Shown here piece by piece: positions 44,375-54,932 of a DNA stretch of 64,000 bases. This stretch comes from Otatea glauca. Taxonomy: Eukaryota; Streptophyta; Magnoliopsida; Poales; Poaceae. Numbering within the stretch: the first letter of the stretch is position 1; each line of letters starts with the position of its first letter. The position numbers and the translations under genes are program-made. The notes under the pieces were generated by a model. That model was not told the origin of the DNA, did not search any database, and saw nothing but the letters and a program-made list of their open reading frames with translations. The DNA is taken from assembly GCA_036346275.1 (NCBI GenBank), contig CM070725.1:19768216-19832215 (forward strand), in the 5' to 3' direction.

Positions 44375-45229
44375 GTGGCTAACGTTTTAGCCGACTTGAA
44401 GACCACGTCCTTTGAGCCTCCACCACCGTCTTCGTAGCCGACACTGCTGGCCCCTATAACCGCCTCTCCAGCATCATCCGACCCAACCAACTTGTTGGGC
44501 TTCTCCTTGGGCGACATGGATGATCTTGAGGTGGTGGCTACGAATGATTACCCCGCCGATATACGAAAGATTCTTGAAGTCTCCAAGGAAGTATCGGCTG
44601 CGGAGACGTCTGCACCTGGCATGCAAGAGAGGCTCAACAAGCTGTTCAATTTGGTAATGAGGCCACAAGCAGAAATACTTAACAACAATCAGCCGCTCCG
44701 TGACGCCATGACCGCCGTCAAAGCCGATCTCCCACCAGAAGCAATGGCTGCGCTGCTTAATGTCTGTCATCTGGATGACAAGGAGGTAGTACTTGAGGCA
44801 GCCAAGGCCAGGATCGTCTTGCGGGAGGCTCAAGAAGCCAACCAAAAACTCTTGAATGATATGGTGGTGGAGGCCAAGGCTAAAATGAACAAATTTGATG
44901 CAGATGCCCTTGCCCTCAAGACCAGCAAAGAGGCAGTCCAAAAGCTTGAATCGGCCAAGAAGCTTCTGCAGGAGGAACTGGTTAAGCTAAACAAGCAAAT
45001 AGCCAACGGCCATCAAATGATCTCTGAATCGGCTTCGGCTATTAAAGATCAAAAGTTAGAGATTGCTTTGGCCATTGCTGGAGTTAAGAAGCAGTTGGCC
45101 AAGATCGTTCTTGTATCTGAAAACGCTAAGGAAGATGATAGAATTCTTGATGAGGTATAGGAGACAATTGCCAAGGCTGTGGCAACTCTACTAGCTCTCC
45201 GCGCATGGCTTCCTGGGTCTGGACTATGA

Positions 45230-45525
45230 TCAATCAATTCTGAAATGCTTGCAGTGTGGGTATCTAAATATAACTTTTTAATGTGGTCGGTTGACAAACA
45301 ACCCTTTGAAATGCTTTAAGTATATGCAATTTTAATCGACTGTTTAACCAATTTTTATTAACACCTTCATTTTGCAATGTATGTAATTGGCTTCATATTT
45401 CCAACTTTGCATGAATTGACTGCATCGAGTTAATTTGGTCTCTCAAGCGATAAACTTTTATAGCCGATTAAGAACCAATCCAAACGCTAGGGAAGTATTT
45501 CTTTAAGTATTTTCTATTGATCGCT
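45230..45525. other. Convergent gap between antisense gene and integrase end
   Basis: About 300 bp lying tail to tail between the antisense gene and the integrase stop region. AT-rich, no gene. Transcripts from both strands would meet or overlap here. Confidence 0.5.
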
Positions 45526-46545
45526 TTAGGTAAACACTACACCTTCCAATGTTTCCAAAATGTAGGAATTTCCATCAACAAGCCGATTCACTTTATACGG
45601 TCCTTTCCACATAGGGGACCATTTGCCAAATCGGCTATCCCTAAAGCCGAGAGGTAGTATAGTTTTCCGAACTAAATCGGCTTCACAAAAAGATTTAGGT
45701 ATTACCTTTTTATTGTAAGCCTTAGCAACTCTCACCTTATTCTTCTTAAGCCGATCCAATGTATGCAAATGTAATTATGCCAAATCATCTAGATTATCAA
45801 TCATTAAATCCCTGTAATCTTGAGCCGACAAACCATTTTGTCTGGCCGTTCGTATAGAATCGATATTGTTTTCTACAGGTAAAACGGCTTCTTGCCCATA
45901 AACTAGCTGATAAGGTGAAAGCTTTACTGCTCCATGATAAGCAAGCCGATAAGCCCATAACGATTTCGATAGCGTTAAGTGCCAATTCCTTGATTTTTCA
46001 TCAATTTTCCTCTTGATCGGCTTGATTAATGTCTTGTTGGATGATTAGGCTTGACCGTTAGCTTGAGGATAATAAGGTGATGAATTCAATAGCTTGATAC
46101 CCAAACTTCTGGCAAAATTCTGAAAATCATCAGACAAACACAGTTCCTTGATCGGTCGTAATAGTTTGTGGAATTCCAAATCGATAGATAATATGCTCTG
46201 TAATAAATCCGATGGCTTCAACACTCGTAACCTTTTTTAATGGGATGGCTTCAACCCATTTAGAAAAATAATCGGTCACGGCCAAAATAAACTTATGGCC
46301 TTTACTTGAGGCAGGAAAGATTTATCCGATTACATCTATCCCCCATCCTCTAAACGGCCAAGGTATGATAATAGGGTGTAAAGCCGATGTGGGAGCCAAT
46401 TGTACGATGCCAAATTTTGACAAGTCTGGCATCCTTTGTAATACTTAAAGCAATCTTCTAGTATCGTCGACCAAAAATACCCTGTTCGCCTCAGCAGCCA
46501 TTTCATCTTATAAGCCGATTGATGGGATCCACACAAATGCCTTCA
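45526..46545 (-). pseudogene. Tat integrase (copy B), frameshifted
   Basis: The zinc-binding N-terminus is seen near 46545-46420 (H-E-G-I-C, then C-G-S-H-Q-S-A and C-x2-C as G-C-Q-T-C-Q), the catalytic core is scattered over shifted frames (46330-45900), and the C-terminal part (45768-45526) has the G-P-Y-K-V-N-R-L and G-N-S-Y-I-L-E-T-L-E-G motif typical of gypsy integrases. It joins cDNA to the target. Multiple stops. Confidence 0.7.
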
Positions 46546-47330
46546 TGCACTTCTCCCATAGCTATTTTCGCTTCCTCGGCTTCTAGACATCTCAACAACG
46601 AACTTTCTAAAGTCCGATAGTATAATACGTTGTCAAGGACCACATACTTTAAAGCTTGCCACTTAATTTTCTGCTCTGTCGTCTTTGAAGGATCAATCAA
46701 GTTTTCCATTATTCTTGTCCTCCAATCAACGGAGTTCACATACATCACTGTTTTCTCAATCGGCTCACTCTCTTCAAATCGGACAAAAACTTTATAGCCC
46801 GATGTTTGCTGAGCTAATAAGTTGGCCTTATCATTCATCTCTCGAGGAATATTACTAATAGCGAACCCTGTAAACGAGCCGATTACAACAAGGCATTGTT
46901 CTAGATACTTAGTCAAAATTTCGTGATAACAATTATATTCTCCTTTCACTTGTTGCACAACTAGCAAGGAGTCACCATAGGCCTCAACAGAATCTACTTC
47001 GATATTTTTTAGCAGCTGTAAGCCTCTAAGTAATGCTTCATATTTGGCTTGGTTGTTATAGTATCAACAATTTAGCCGGATTGCAAACTCGAAATTGTGA
47101 CCTTTTGGCGAGACAAGCACTATTCCAATACCATCGCCCTCTCGACATACCGACCCATTGAAAAACAATTGCCATGGTGCTACAGATATTAGATCGGTAT
47201 TTGTTTCATGTCCTGTTATGAAATCGAATATCATCTGCCCTTTAACCGCTTTAGCCGATTCATATGTTAGGTCATACTTGATGAGCGCATAAGCCCATTT
47301 ACCAAGTCGACCATGCAGATTTGGAGTTGA
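46546..47330 (-). pseudogene. Tat second RNase H (archaeal type), copy B
   Basis: Motifs: A-V-K-G-Q-M-I-F-D-F-I-T-G-H, W-Q-L-F-F-N-G-S-V-C-R-E-G-D-G-I-G-I (the catalytic D-G-S is N-G-S here), E-A-Y-G-D-S-L-L-V-V-Q-Q (second catalytic Asp) and N-x-K-A-N-L-L-A-Q-Q. One stop near 47060 splits it. This extra domain between RNase H and integrase is the diagnostic Tat feature. Confidence 0.8.
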
Positions 47331-47645
47331 CAATATATATTTTATAACATCGGCTTTATAAATAACCTTACAAACTGATGCTAAAATATAATGCCTTAAT
47401 TTTGTGCAGGCAAAATATAAAGACAAGCAAAGTTTCTCTACAAAGGGATACCTGGTTTCAGCATCAATTAGTCGTCTGCTTAAGTAGAAAATAACTGGCA
47501 CTTTTTCATGAACTTCTTGCACCAGGACAGCTCCAATAGTATCCTCTTCAGCCGATATATATATAACTTGAATGGTACACATTTTCGTGGTGCTGCTAGA
47601 ACTGGAGGATTAGTCAAGTACTCCTTGATATTCTCAAAAGCTTTC
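47331..47645 (-). pseudogene. Tat RNase H (copy B)
   Basis: The frame 47582-47331 reads Y-I-S-A-E-E-D-T-I-G-A-V-L-V-Q-E, V-I-F-Y-L-S-R-R-L, Y-P-F-V-E-K-L-C-L and T-K-L-R-H-Y, matching the first RNase H of gypsy elements. It is joined directly to the second RNase H without a gap. Confidence 0.75.
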
Positions 47646-48640
47646 TACTGATCGGCTACCCTTACAAACTCTTGATCATCCTTCAACTTTAACAATGGGG
47701 TAAATACACCAATACGGCCACACAGATTTGAAATAAACCGTAGCAAATAATTAATTTTGCCGATCAACTTCTGTAGATCATTTTTACATGTCGATGGCTT
47801 TGATTTGGCTATGGCCTTGACTCTTTCTTGATTGACTTCAATCCCTCTCTCATGAACCATAAAGCCTAAAAATCGGATTGACTTCAATCCCTCTCTCATG
47901 AACCATAAAGCCAAAAGTACACTTATATGGATTCATCTTTAAACTATGTGCCCTTGTATTCTTGAAAATTGTTTTCAAATCGGCCAAATTTTGCAAGTCT
48001 TCTTTAGATTTTTACCATAACATTGTCGATGTAAATCTCTACAATATAGCTGATTAGATCATGAAAAATTAAATTCATAGCTCGCTGATATGTTGCACCA
48101 GCATTCTTCAAGCCGAACGTCATTACAGCCTACTCAAATAACCTTAAGGCACCAGGGCATCTAAAAGTTGTTTTAGGTATATCAGCTCTGCCATGAATAT
48201 ATGATTATACCTAGCATTTCCATCAAGAAAACCAATGATTTTATTTCTTGATGCAGCATCAATAAACATATCGGCTATAGGCATCGAATATTCATCTTTT
48301 GGCATAGCTTTGTTTAAATCTCTGAAATCAACGCACAGTCTCAACTTACCATTTTTCTTGATAACAGGAACGATGTTAGAAACCCACTCAGTGTATCGGC
48401 AAGGCCTGATAAACTTGGCCTCTGGCAATTGTTCGATTTCTTCTTTTATAACATTATACAAAGCTGGATTAATTCTTCTAGGGGACTGTTTAAATGGCCA
48501 ATAACATGGTTTTATAGGTAGCCGATGTTCAACAAGCTGTCGGCTTAACCCAGGCATCTCATGGTACTTTCAAGCAAAACAATCTTTATAATTCCTAAAA
48601 TTTTTGACCAACTTTTCATTATACTCGATCCTAATTTTAC
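47646..48640 (-). pseudogene. Tat reverse transcriptase (copy B), active site mutated
   Basis: Reading 48557-48144 gives K-P-C-Y-W-P-F-K-Q-S-P-R-R, I-V-P-V-I-K-K-N-G-K-L-R-L-C-V-D-F-R-D-L-N and F-L-D-G-N-A-R-Y-N. In a shifted frame the active site reads Y-I-D-N-V (AAT at 48022-48024) instead of Y-I-D-D, so the second catalytic Asp is lost. A 37-bp direct duplication (47830-47866 and 47876-47912) disturbs the connection domain. Confidence 0.8.
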
Positions 48641-48807
48641 ACTAATAAAAGTTGGTATCTTTCTATCACCTTCACCTATGTCGACTTCTTTAAGTAGATC
48701 AGTTGATGTAAAACCCTAGCCTAATTTATCGATTTCTTGAAAATCTTCAATGGCCTTGTAGCTATTCGTCATTTGCTGATAGCTCTGCATTCTCCCTTGT
48801 AAGGCCT
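48641..48807 (-). other. Protease-RT linker (copy B)
   Basis: Degenerate linker equivalent to 9741-10179 of copy A. No separate feature. Confidence 0.4.
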
Positions 48808-49600
48808 TCATTGCCGATTTGGACCCCATCGGCGCAAGATTTCATCAGTCCGATCAAGCATGCTTGGCCTCACGTTGATCGGAATAAGCCTTGTCTTGTT
48901 GATACAGATGAAATCACAATCGTCCAGAGCTTTTGAACTGGCCATAGTAATATGAGCCGATGTGTCGGCTTGTATCACCTCGACTTGATCCTCGTTCCAT
49001 TGAACGAGTATCTGGCGCATAGTCGATGGTATGCAGCAATTAGAGTGAATCCAATCTCGCCGAAGTGAGACATTGTAATTGCCTTTGGTTTCGACTAAAA
49101 AAAAGGCCGTCAGCAATGTTTTGTTGCCGACAGTCAACTCTATTACCATGACACCCCTTTCCTTAGTAGAATCGTCTGTGAAATCATTGAAAACCATATT
49201 AGTTTTAATAAGGTCTTCATCGGACTTACCCAGCTTCTTGTAGGTGGTGTATGGCATTAAGTTAACTGTTGTCTTGCCATCAACAAGCATTCTTGATATC
49301 GGCTTGCTGCTAATATGCCCTTTTAAATATAACGGTTTAAAATGCCGATGAGCATCTTGGGGCTTTTCAAAGATTGCATCTTGAGCCCCTAGACATAACT
49401 GAGCAAATATTTCTTTAGCCAATTCAGTCTTTATTTTGAACTCGGCTGGTAGCGTGAAAACCATATTGATGTCTATTGGTGGAGTGTCATCCTGAATCAT
49501 AGGAGAATCTAAGTCATCGGCTGAATCCAGTTCTTCCTCAACCGGTTCCTTCTTCCTCCACTCCTTTTTGACAGTTTTAATCGGCCGAAGCTCATTGAAA
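48808..49600 (-). pseudogene. Tat aspartic protease (copy B)
   Basis: The frame 49500-48808 is open for 230 codons: D-I-N-M-V-F-T-L-P-A-E-F-K, K-P-L-Y-L-K-G-H, active site M-L-V-D-G-K-T-T-V-N-L-M-P (Asp kept, second Gly changed), and F-F-L-V-E-T-K-G with R-R-D-W-I-H. It is the longest intact domain of this copy. It processes Gag-Pol. Confidence 0.8.
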
Positions 49601-50339
49601 GCTTGATCCCTCTATTTTTCTTGCTCGACCACTCTTATCTCATGGGTCTTTAGTCTTTGGAGTCATCTGCATTGTGATCGACTAAGGCTAGTAGAACACC
49701 ACCTTAGCTTAGGTTCAATCGGCTTTCGTATCTTACCAGCCAGATTCTCCTGAGTCGCAGAACTTTCTTCTCCTATTTGCATTTTGGCCTGATTTGGTGC
49801 AGAAACCCTCTCATGCATCGGCTTTTATGATTTCTATCATGATAATCTTTCACTAGCCCAAATAGTCTATCTTTAGTTGATCGCCTTGGCCAATCGTGTT
49901 GAGGATAATGCTCCATTGGGCATGTGTATGGCGATGGAAAAACTGATCCGCTCTCCTAATAGAATTGCTAGAAGGAGCATCGTTGGTGTGGCTTGTTGCT
50001 TCTCCTTTCAAACTTCTCAAATAACTGGGAGAAGGTTGGCTTAGGCTTATACATCGGCTACCGTCGTGGCTATTTCTCCGCCTTATACCACTTGCCAATT
50101 TGCATATGTCCTTTGGGTTTAACGGTTCTGGAGTTCTTTCCTTCGTGGTCGGTCTCTATCTGTACCGAACCGACCGTAATCTTTAAGGTCTCTTTGCCGC
50201 TGGAGGTCGATTGAATATCAACATGCCGAGCAACCTTCAACTCTTCATCTTGCATCGGCTCTTTTCCTTTCCCAAAGCATTGTACCATGTTTATTGGAAA
50301 AGGATTGCATCAACCTGCATTGTCGGCTCTTCTGCAAAC
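49601..50339 (-). other. gag-protease linker of Tat copy B
   Basis: It contains a V-A-R-H-V-D-I-Q-S and K-I-T-V-G-S-V-Q-I-E-T block (about 50240-50150) conserved in copy A on the far side of its MITE (8450-8540). The rest is degenerate. No separate gene. Confidence 0.5.
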
Positions 50340-52279
50340 CTAAGCAGACCATCTTCTATAGCCGATTGTATCTGTTGCCGAAAAATATTGCAATCATTAG
50401 TATTATGAGAAAAATAATGATGCCACTTGCAATACCTTCACTTTTTTATCTCATCGGCTAATGATATGACATGTCCCTTAGGCAACCGTATAATCTTTTT
50501 TTATAACAGTAGGTCAAAAATACCATCACACTTAGAGACATCCAACACATATTTAATTTCTGACTTATTCTTAGTCGGCTTAAGCCATGAATAAACCAAG
50601 GACTTCTTAGATCCCTTAACCCATTCAGTTATGTTTATTTCTGCCTCGTCATCTTCAGAGGACTCACTTGAGCAGTATTCGACCAAATTAACTTTAGCTT
50701 TATCTTTATCCTTATTATTATTAACCTTGAACTTATCCTTGAATCCTCTGTTATCAGTAAATCGGCATTCCTGAGCCGACACCCTATGAAGAAATGACTT
50801 AAATTGGTGAATTCTTGCCCACCAAAATTTTCCCTCAGCAGGGGAATCAATCACTGGAAGGCCAAATCGGCTAGTTGATTGTTGGGAGAAGTAATGCTAA
50901 AGCATCGATTTTGAACTTCCCTAAACCTTTTAATGTAATCTGTTTTCGATTCCCCAAATTTCTAGCGAATGGAGATCAAATCGGAAATTCTGAGTTCCAG
51001 ACTACCAGAGAAAAAGTACTCATGGAATCGGCTTTCCAAATCGGTCCAGAAGTGAACCGAATTTGGGAGTAAACTAGTGAACCAAGTAAAAGAAGCTCTT
51101 GGTAACGATAACGGGGACAACCTAATTTTGAGACCATCGGACTGGGCGGCTTCACCACATTGTGCAATAAAGCGTCTAACATGTTCTAATGTGGTAACAG
51201 TATCATCCCCTGAAAACTTAGCAAAATCAGGAACTTTGAAATTGTTAGGCTAAGACATACAGTCAATATAATATGGATACGGCTTCCTATAGCTGACAAC
51301 CTTCCCCTTGGGTGTATGCCAAATTGACCTCTTAGCATGGCAGATATCTGGTCAGCCCAATTAACATTGTTAGCCGACGTCATGGTAGGATTCTGCCAAT
51401 TATGATTGTAATTGGCATTCTGCCCCCCAAGCGTAAGCTCAGCTTGACGATTTGATTGAGTCGACATGTATTGAGGAAATTGCTCATATCCATTGTTTCT
51501 CCTAACAGTCGGCTCTGGAGCTAGGACAAAAGGCTCTGAGTATGTTACGATTTTGTATGGGGCTGATTCCTAGGTGGAATTGGCTTAACATATTGCGGAT
51601 ACCTATTGTGTTCAATCGACTGTGGAACCGATTGTGGAAACGCATAAAAAGGAGCTGATGGTGGCAAATTAGTCGATGTATCTAACTTAGCGGCATCGGT
51701 ATACACTTGATAATGCGCAACCCCACTCGGATGAGGGTCTCGTGGAAATATAACAGTAGGTTGGGTCAGCATCATAGTCAAAGGTGAACTTATAACCGAT
51801 GGTTTAGGATAGGTTGTTGTGCCTTGAATATTCTGCGGTACCGAGTATTCAGGATAATTCGATAGAGTTTGCACTGGGTTGTGCAGGCCTCCAGACAATG
51901 CCAGCTCCTAAGCAATGGTTTTAACGCTATTGGCTATCATCGGCCTAAGAGTTGTGACTAGAGCCGATGATTGGTTAATCAAGGCATGATGCACTGATTG
52001 ATTGATCATAGCCGATAACTTAGCTTGTGCAGGCATATACTGAATTACCAAGCTATTGGTGACTCCTGCATCGCCGAGGGCATTTACTGTCGGCAATACG
52101 ATATTTCGAGTCATGCCGCGTTGGGTCTTCTGGTAGCAACCTAGCATCATCTCCTCCAATTCAGCTTTCCGATCTTCAATCTCTTTGCGCTGTTCTGGCG
52201 TTAAATCGGCTAAAGTTGGAACGATTATAGCCTCAATGTTGAGATCGGATGGTGAAATTGATTTCCTTGGTGAAGACAT
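50340..52279 (-). pseudogene. Tat gag (copy B)
   Basis: Start codon at 52279, just after the primer site. N-terminal block S-S-P-R-K-S-I-S-P-S-D-L, then E-E-M-M-L-G-C-Y-Q-K-T-Q-R-G-M-T, H-H-A-L-I-N-Q-S-S-A-L-V-T-T-L and N-S-V-K-T-I-A; a TAG (CAG expected) near 51907 interrupts. Later blocks: Q-I-S-A-M-L-R-G-Q-F-G-I (about 51350), S-S-E-D-D-E-A-E-I-N-I (50660) and a zinc knuckle C-R-Y-C-K-W-H-H-Y-F-S-H-N-T-N-D-C (about 50440-50390). Capsid protein; at least four frame changes. Confidence 0.75.
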
Positions 52280-52280
52280 C

Positions 52281-52300
52281 CTGTCCCACCGGGCGTGCCA
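52281..52300 (-). other. Tat primer-binding site (tRNA not identified)
   Basis: The minus strand reads TGGCACGCCCGGTGGGACAG, 6 bp from the LTR. The initial TGG pairs with the tRNA CCA end. The same element is present, with two changes, after the LTR of copy D (55627-55645). I could not match it with confidence to a particular tRNA. Confidence 0.65.
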
Positions 52301-52306
52301 AGAGTG

Positions 52307-52969
52307 TGTTGGCACCAAAAAGCTTGAAGTAGGGTTTATCGACCACAACACACCAGACGAACACCGGGTTCTGAGGTTTGGGGTGTGCCAACCGATTTGA
52401 TCCTGCAATCGGTAAGAAAAATATAAAATACACTCAAAGCTGATTTAGCGAAACAATCGGCAAAAGATCTAACTAGCTAAAAGCCGAATAATAAAGGGTA
52501 ACAATAAGTCTAATTAGCCGATTAGGGCTAATAGGATGATAAAGGTGGATCTTTTCTGAAAAAGGCGATGAGCAACAAGATTGGAGAAAACCAAACCTGA
52601 TTGGCGCAATCGAAGGTGATCAACAATCGACAATGCACAACTTTATTGATCTAATCAGATTACAAGGGAGAATCTAAATTAGAGAGGCTACTCCTAGTTG
52701 ACAGAAAGTAAATAAAAGTAATGCGAGTTGATTGGTTTGATTGTGTTGTTATTCTCGCTTGCCCATGACCATCTTTTATAGCTGTCGGCCGATCGTGTCC
52801 GTCTCCAATATGCTGCTTACTATAATCCGTATCGGCCTTAACTCAGACAGTATCCTTCTTGTGTTAAAAAAATATCGGTCTCAATCCATATCTAGCCTTC
52901 CATATCCGATATCGGCTAAGATATCTTTTGATCCTTAGCGTGATAACTTGCCAAATTTTGGTGTAAAGA
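52307..52969 (-). repeat. Tat copy B 5' LTR (663 bp)
   Basis: It starts TGTTGGCACCAAAAAG and ends TTTTGGTGTAAAGA, the last bases decayed from CAAACA. The primer site 6 bp from its inner edge identifies it as the 5' LTR. A TATAAAAG motif (minus strand, about 52770-52778) marks the promoter. Confidence 0.9.
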
Positions 52970-53791
52970 GGTGGTGATCAAATCCCTTTGCAAAGGAGGA
53001 AAAGAAGAGGTAGAGAGAGAGTGTGTGAGATAAAAAAAATAGCATGTCATTTTTATATAAAAAATATTCAATTGTGGGGGTAATTTCGTTTTTAGCTCTG
53101 CAAAGCTAATTATTTCAATTTCAACTATAATACATAAGCAATAATGTATCCTATCAAACTACAATTGATCCAAATAATATTTTGATAATTTTTAGAGCTC
53201 TTTTATGGACAATTAATACGAACAGCCAATTCTTCTCAACGAGTCAGATTAGTTAAACAACTTAGTATACGGAAGTACCAACCTCAAAGGGGTAAAATTG
53301 TAATTAAGCTTGATTACTTTAATAGGGCAACTAAACCTGAACCAAATGTGATCCAATCCAGCCCACCCAAACCCATATTTCTAATCTAAATAACCCGTTC
53401 GGTGTTTTTCTAATCCTAATCTATCATGCAGCCGGCGGCCACCTGCAAAGTTCAGCGAGCGCCATGGCAACAGTTCCCATGCAACCCTCCTGTTGTTCGC
53501 TCTCGTATCGAAAATAAAAAAAATCTATAAAGAAAAAATTCCAAAGGAAACCAATTTCTCCAGGAAAAAACCTTTGAAATTCCTTTGGTCCAAACAAAAC
53601 AGCCCCTAAGAGGGCCTTTATCGCTAATCGACAACATAAGAAACTTAACCAAGTCTTTATTTGGAAATTAGGAATTTTAGAAAAAAAACAGTTCAATTTT
53701 TCTTACGAATCTAGAACCTAAACCATTTTACATGGAAATGTATTATTTTTCCTTATTTATAGGGGTACAACGTCTTTGTAAAAACTCAAAC
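52970..53791. other. Unassigned AT-rich spacer
   Basis: DNA between Tat copy B and the CACTA end. It contains TTCCAAAGGAA-like palindromes and a segment around 53590-53620 (CAAACAAAACAGCCCC) that resembles the terminus of some grass MITEs, but no second terminus or target duplication was found. No gene recognised. Confidence 0.4.
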
Positions 53792-53811
53792 CACTACTAC
53801 AGAAATGCCAA

Positions 53812-54110
53812 TATTAAACGTCTTATCACAGACGGTTTTCAAAAACCATTTGTGTCAAATCTAATCACAGACGGTTCTGCTAGCACGACCGTCTAAGTTA
53901 CTAGATGTGCTAAGAATCGTCTATAATAAGTTGATATCACAGACTGTTCGTCCTACGAACCATCTATGAAGTATCAAGACGGTTTGTACCATGAACCGTC
54001 TATGATATGACTACATATTACAGATGGTTTTTACAAAAAAAATTGTTTATGATACTTCACAGACGGTTCATGGGACAAACCATTTGTGATATCTTCAATT
54101 TTTTTAGCAA
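53812..54110. repeat. CACTA subterminal repeats
   Basis: Direct and inverted variants of ACAGACGGTT and AACCGTCTATGA recur every 20 to 40 bp. Clustered repeats of this kind bind the CACTA accessory protein. Confidence 0.75.
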
Positions 54111-54620
54111 ACCACCTATGATATTGTTTGCTAATATATAATACAAAGCCCCAACCCACTTAGGGTTTTTAGGGTTTCCAGATCTGTCTTTGAGACAGAT
54201 TTGGAAGAGTGGATTTGGTGAAAGAAGAACATGAATTTGAAAGAGTGATTATAGATCCATTTGTTCTTGGTGATCTAAGTTTTGTAATTGGTTCTAATTA
54301 TATTATATCCAAGATCTAGCTTAGTAAAGAGAGAATTGAAGATAATTTAGATCTAGCTTGGCGTAGATCTATTTGTTCTTTATGATCTAAGGTAGTAATT
54401 GGTTCTAATTGCATTATATTCAAGATGTAGCTAGCTTGGTTTAGATCTAGCTAGCTTTAAGATTTATGGTAGGGTTTTGCTAGTTAATTTGTGCTCCAAT
54501 TTAAGAATGTGTGAATGTGCACTCCTAGTCCACATCAATTTAATTAATTTTTGCTATCTACTTTAGATTATACATAGTATACTTCAATATTCAACACTAA
54601 TTGTTATATGCGTAGTGTAG

Positions 54621-54920
54621 ATGGATCGAAACTGAATGTACGCTAAGAACCGTGCGAGTGATGAGTACAATAATGGTGTCTCTGCTTTTAGAAGAGCTGC
54701 TAAGAAAGATATGTTTAATAAGGGGTGCAATTTATGTCTTATCCATGTATTGATTACGAGAATCTAAGGATGTTTCAAAACTCAGTGCAGATCGAAGCAC
54801 ACTTGATTCTAGGGGTTCAAGAAGGGGGAATACATGTTGGACCAGTCATAGTGAAGAGCAGATTATATAGGAAGGTAGTATTAACATCGTTGACAAAGTT
54901 AACGATATACTAGATAATAT
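54621..54920 (+). pseudogene. CACTA transposase N-terminus (Transpos_assoc domain)
   Basis: The frame from 54621 reads M-D-R-N, then a TGA where Trp is expected, then M-Y-A-K-N-R-A-S-D-E-Y-N-N-G-V-S-A-F, the start of the Transpos_assoc domain found at the N-terminus of plant CACTA transposases (usual form D-R-x-W-M-Y). After a shift, S-Y-P-C-I-D-Y-E-N and H-L-I-L follow, corresponding to the Cys-rich zinc-binding part (second Cys of C-x2-C changed to Tyr). Cut short by Tat copy D. Confidence 0.65.
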
Positions 54921-54932
54921 TGATTGTACTTC

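Larger units (their letters stand above)
42297..45229 (+). pseudogene. Antisense plant-mobile-domain (PMD, aminotransferase-like) gene with three introns
   Basis: Start codon at 42297. Exon 1 (to 43854) encodes PMD-like blocks: E-H-V-A-F-L-I-L-W-L-D-R-F-V-F, E-G-R-R-L-A-L-G-K-I-L-L-G-A-V-Y, then G-G-S-M-x-F-V-Q-T-x-L-Y and Y-E-F-F-D-P-S-V-Y-A-R-Q-L-G-F. Introns 43855-43931, 44089-44171 and 44282-44374 have GT...AG ends; removing them keeps one frame through exons 2 to 4. Exon 4 (44375-45229) has a 222-codon open stretch rich in Ala, Glu, Lys and Leu, a likely coiled coil. PMD proteins include host silencing factors of the MAIN/MAIL type; its job here is unknown. Several stops (42465, 43063, 43075 and others) and frameshifts near 42805 and 43465 make this copy a pseudogene. 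Antisense ORFs at this position are known in Tat elements. Confidence 0.7.
41244..52969 (-). mobile_element. Full-length Tat-type Ty3/gypsy retrotransposon, copy B (11.7 kb)
   Basis: LTRs at 41244-41940 (3') and 52307-52969 (5') share ends TGTTGGC.../...TTTTGGTG(C/T)AAA(C/G)A. Flanking GATGG (41239-41243) and GGTGG (52970-52974) match at 4 of 5. Internal order on the minus strand: primer site, gag, protease, RT, RNase H, second RNase H, integrase, then an antisense gene on the plus strand, polypurine tract and 3' LTR. The double RNase H and the extra antisense gene place it in the Tat lineage. LTR divergence and many stops indicate an old insertion. Confidence 0.9.
53792..54932 (+). mobile_element. 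CACTA (En/Spm) transposon, left end, truncated
   Basis: It starts CACTACTACAGAAATG, a CACTA terminal repeat. It is followed by at least eight copies, in both orientations, of a subterminal word close to CACAGACGGTTC (53812-54110), then an AT-rich leader and the start of the transposase gene at 54621. It ends at 54932, where Tat copy D is inserted. The right end and target duplication are outside reach. Confidence 0.8.

Noticed and set aside
44474..44941. 155-codon minus-strand frame
   Set aside because: Shadow of the coiled-coil exon of the antisense gene on the plus strand; no motif of its own.
53560..53700. MITE with a CAAACAAAACAGCCCC-type end
   Set aside because: No matching opposite end or target duplication could be found.
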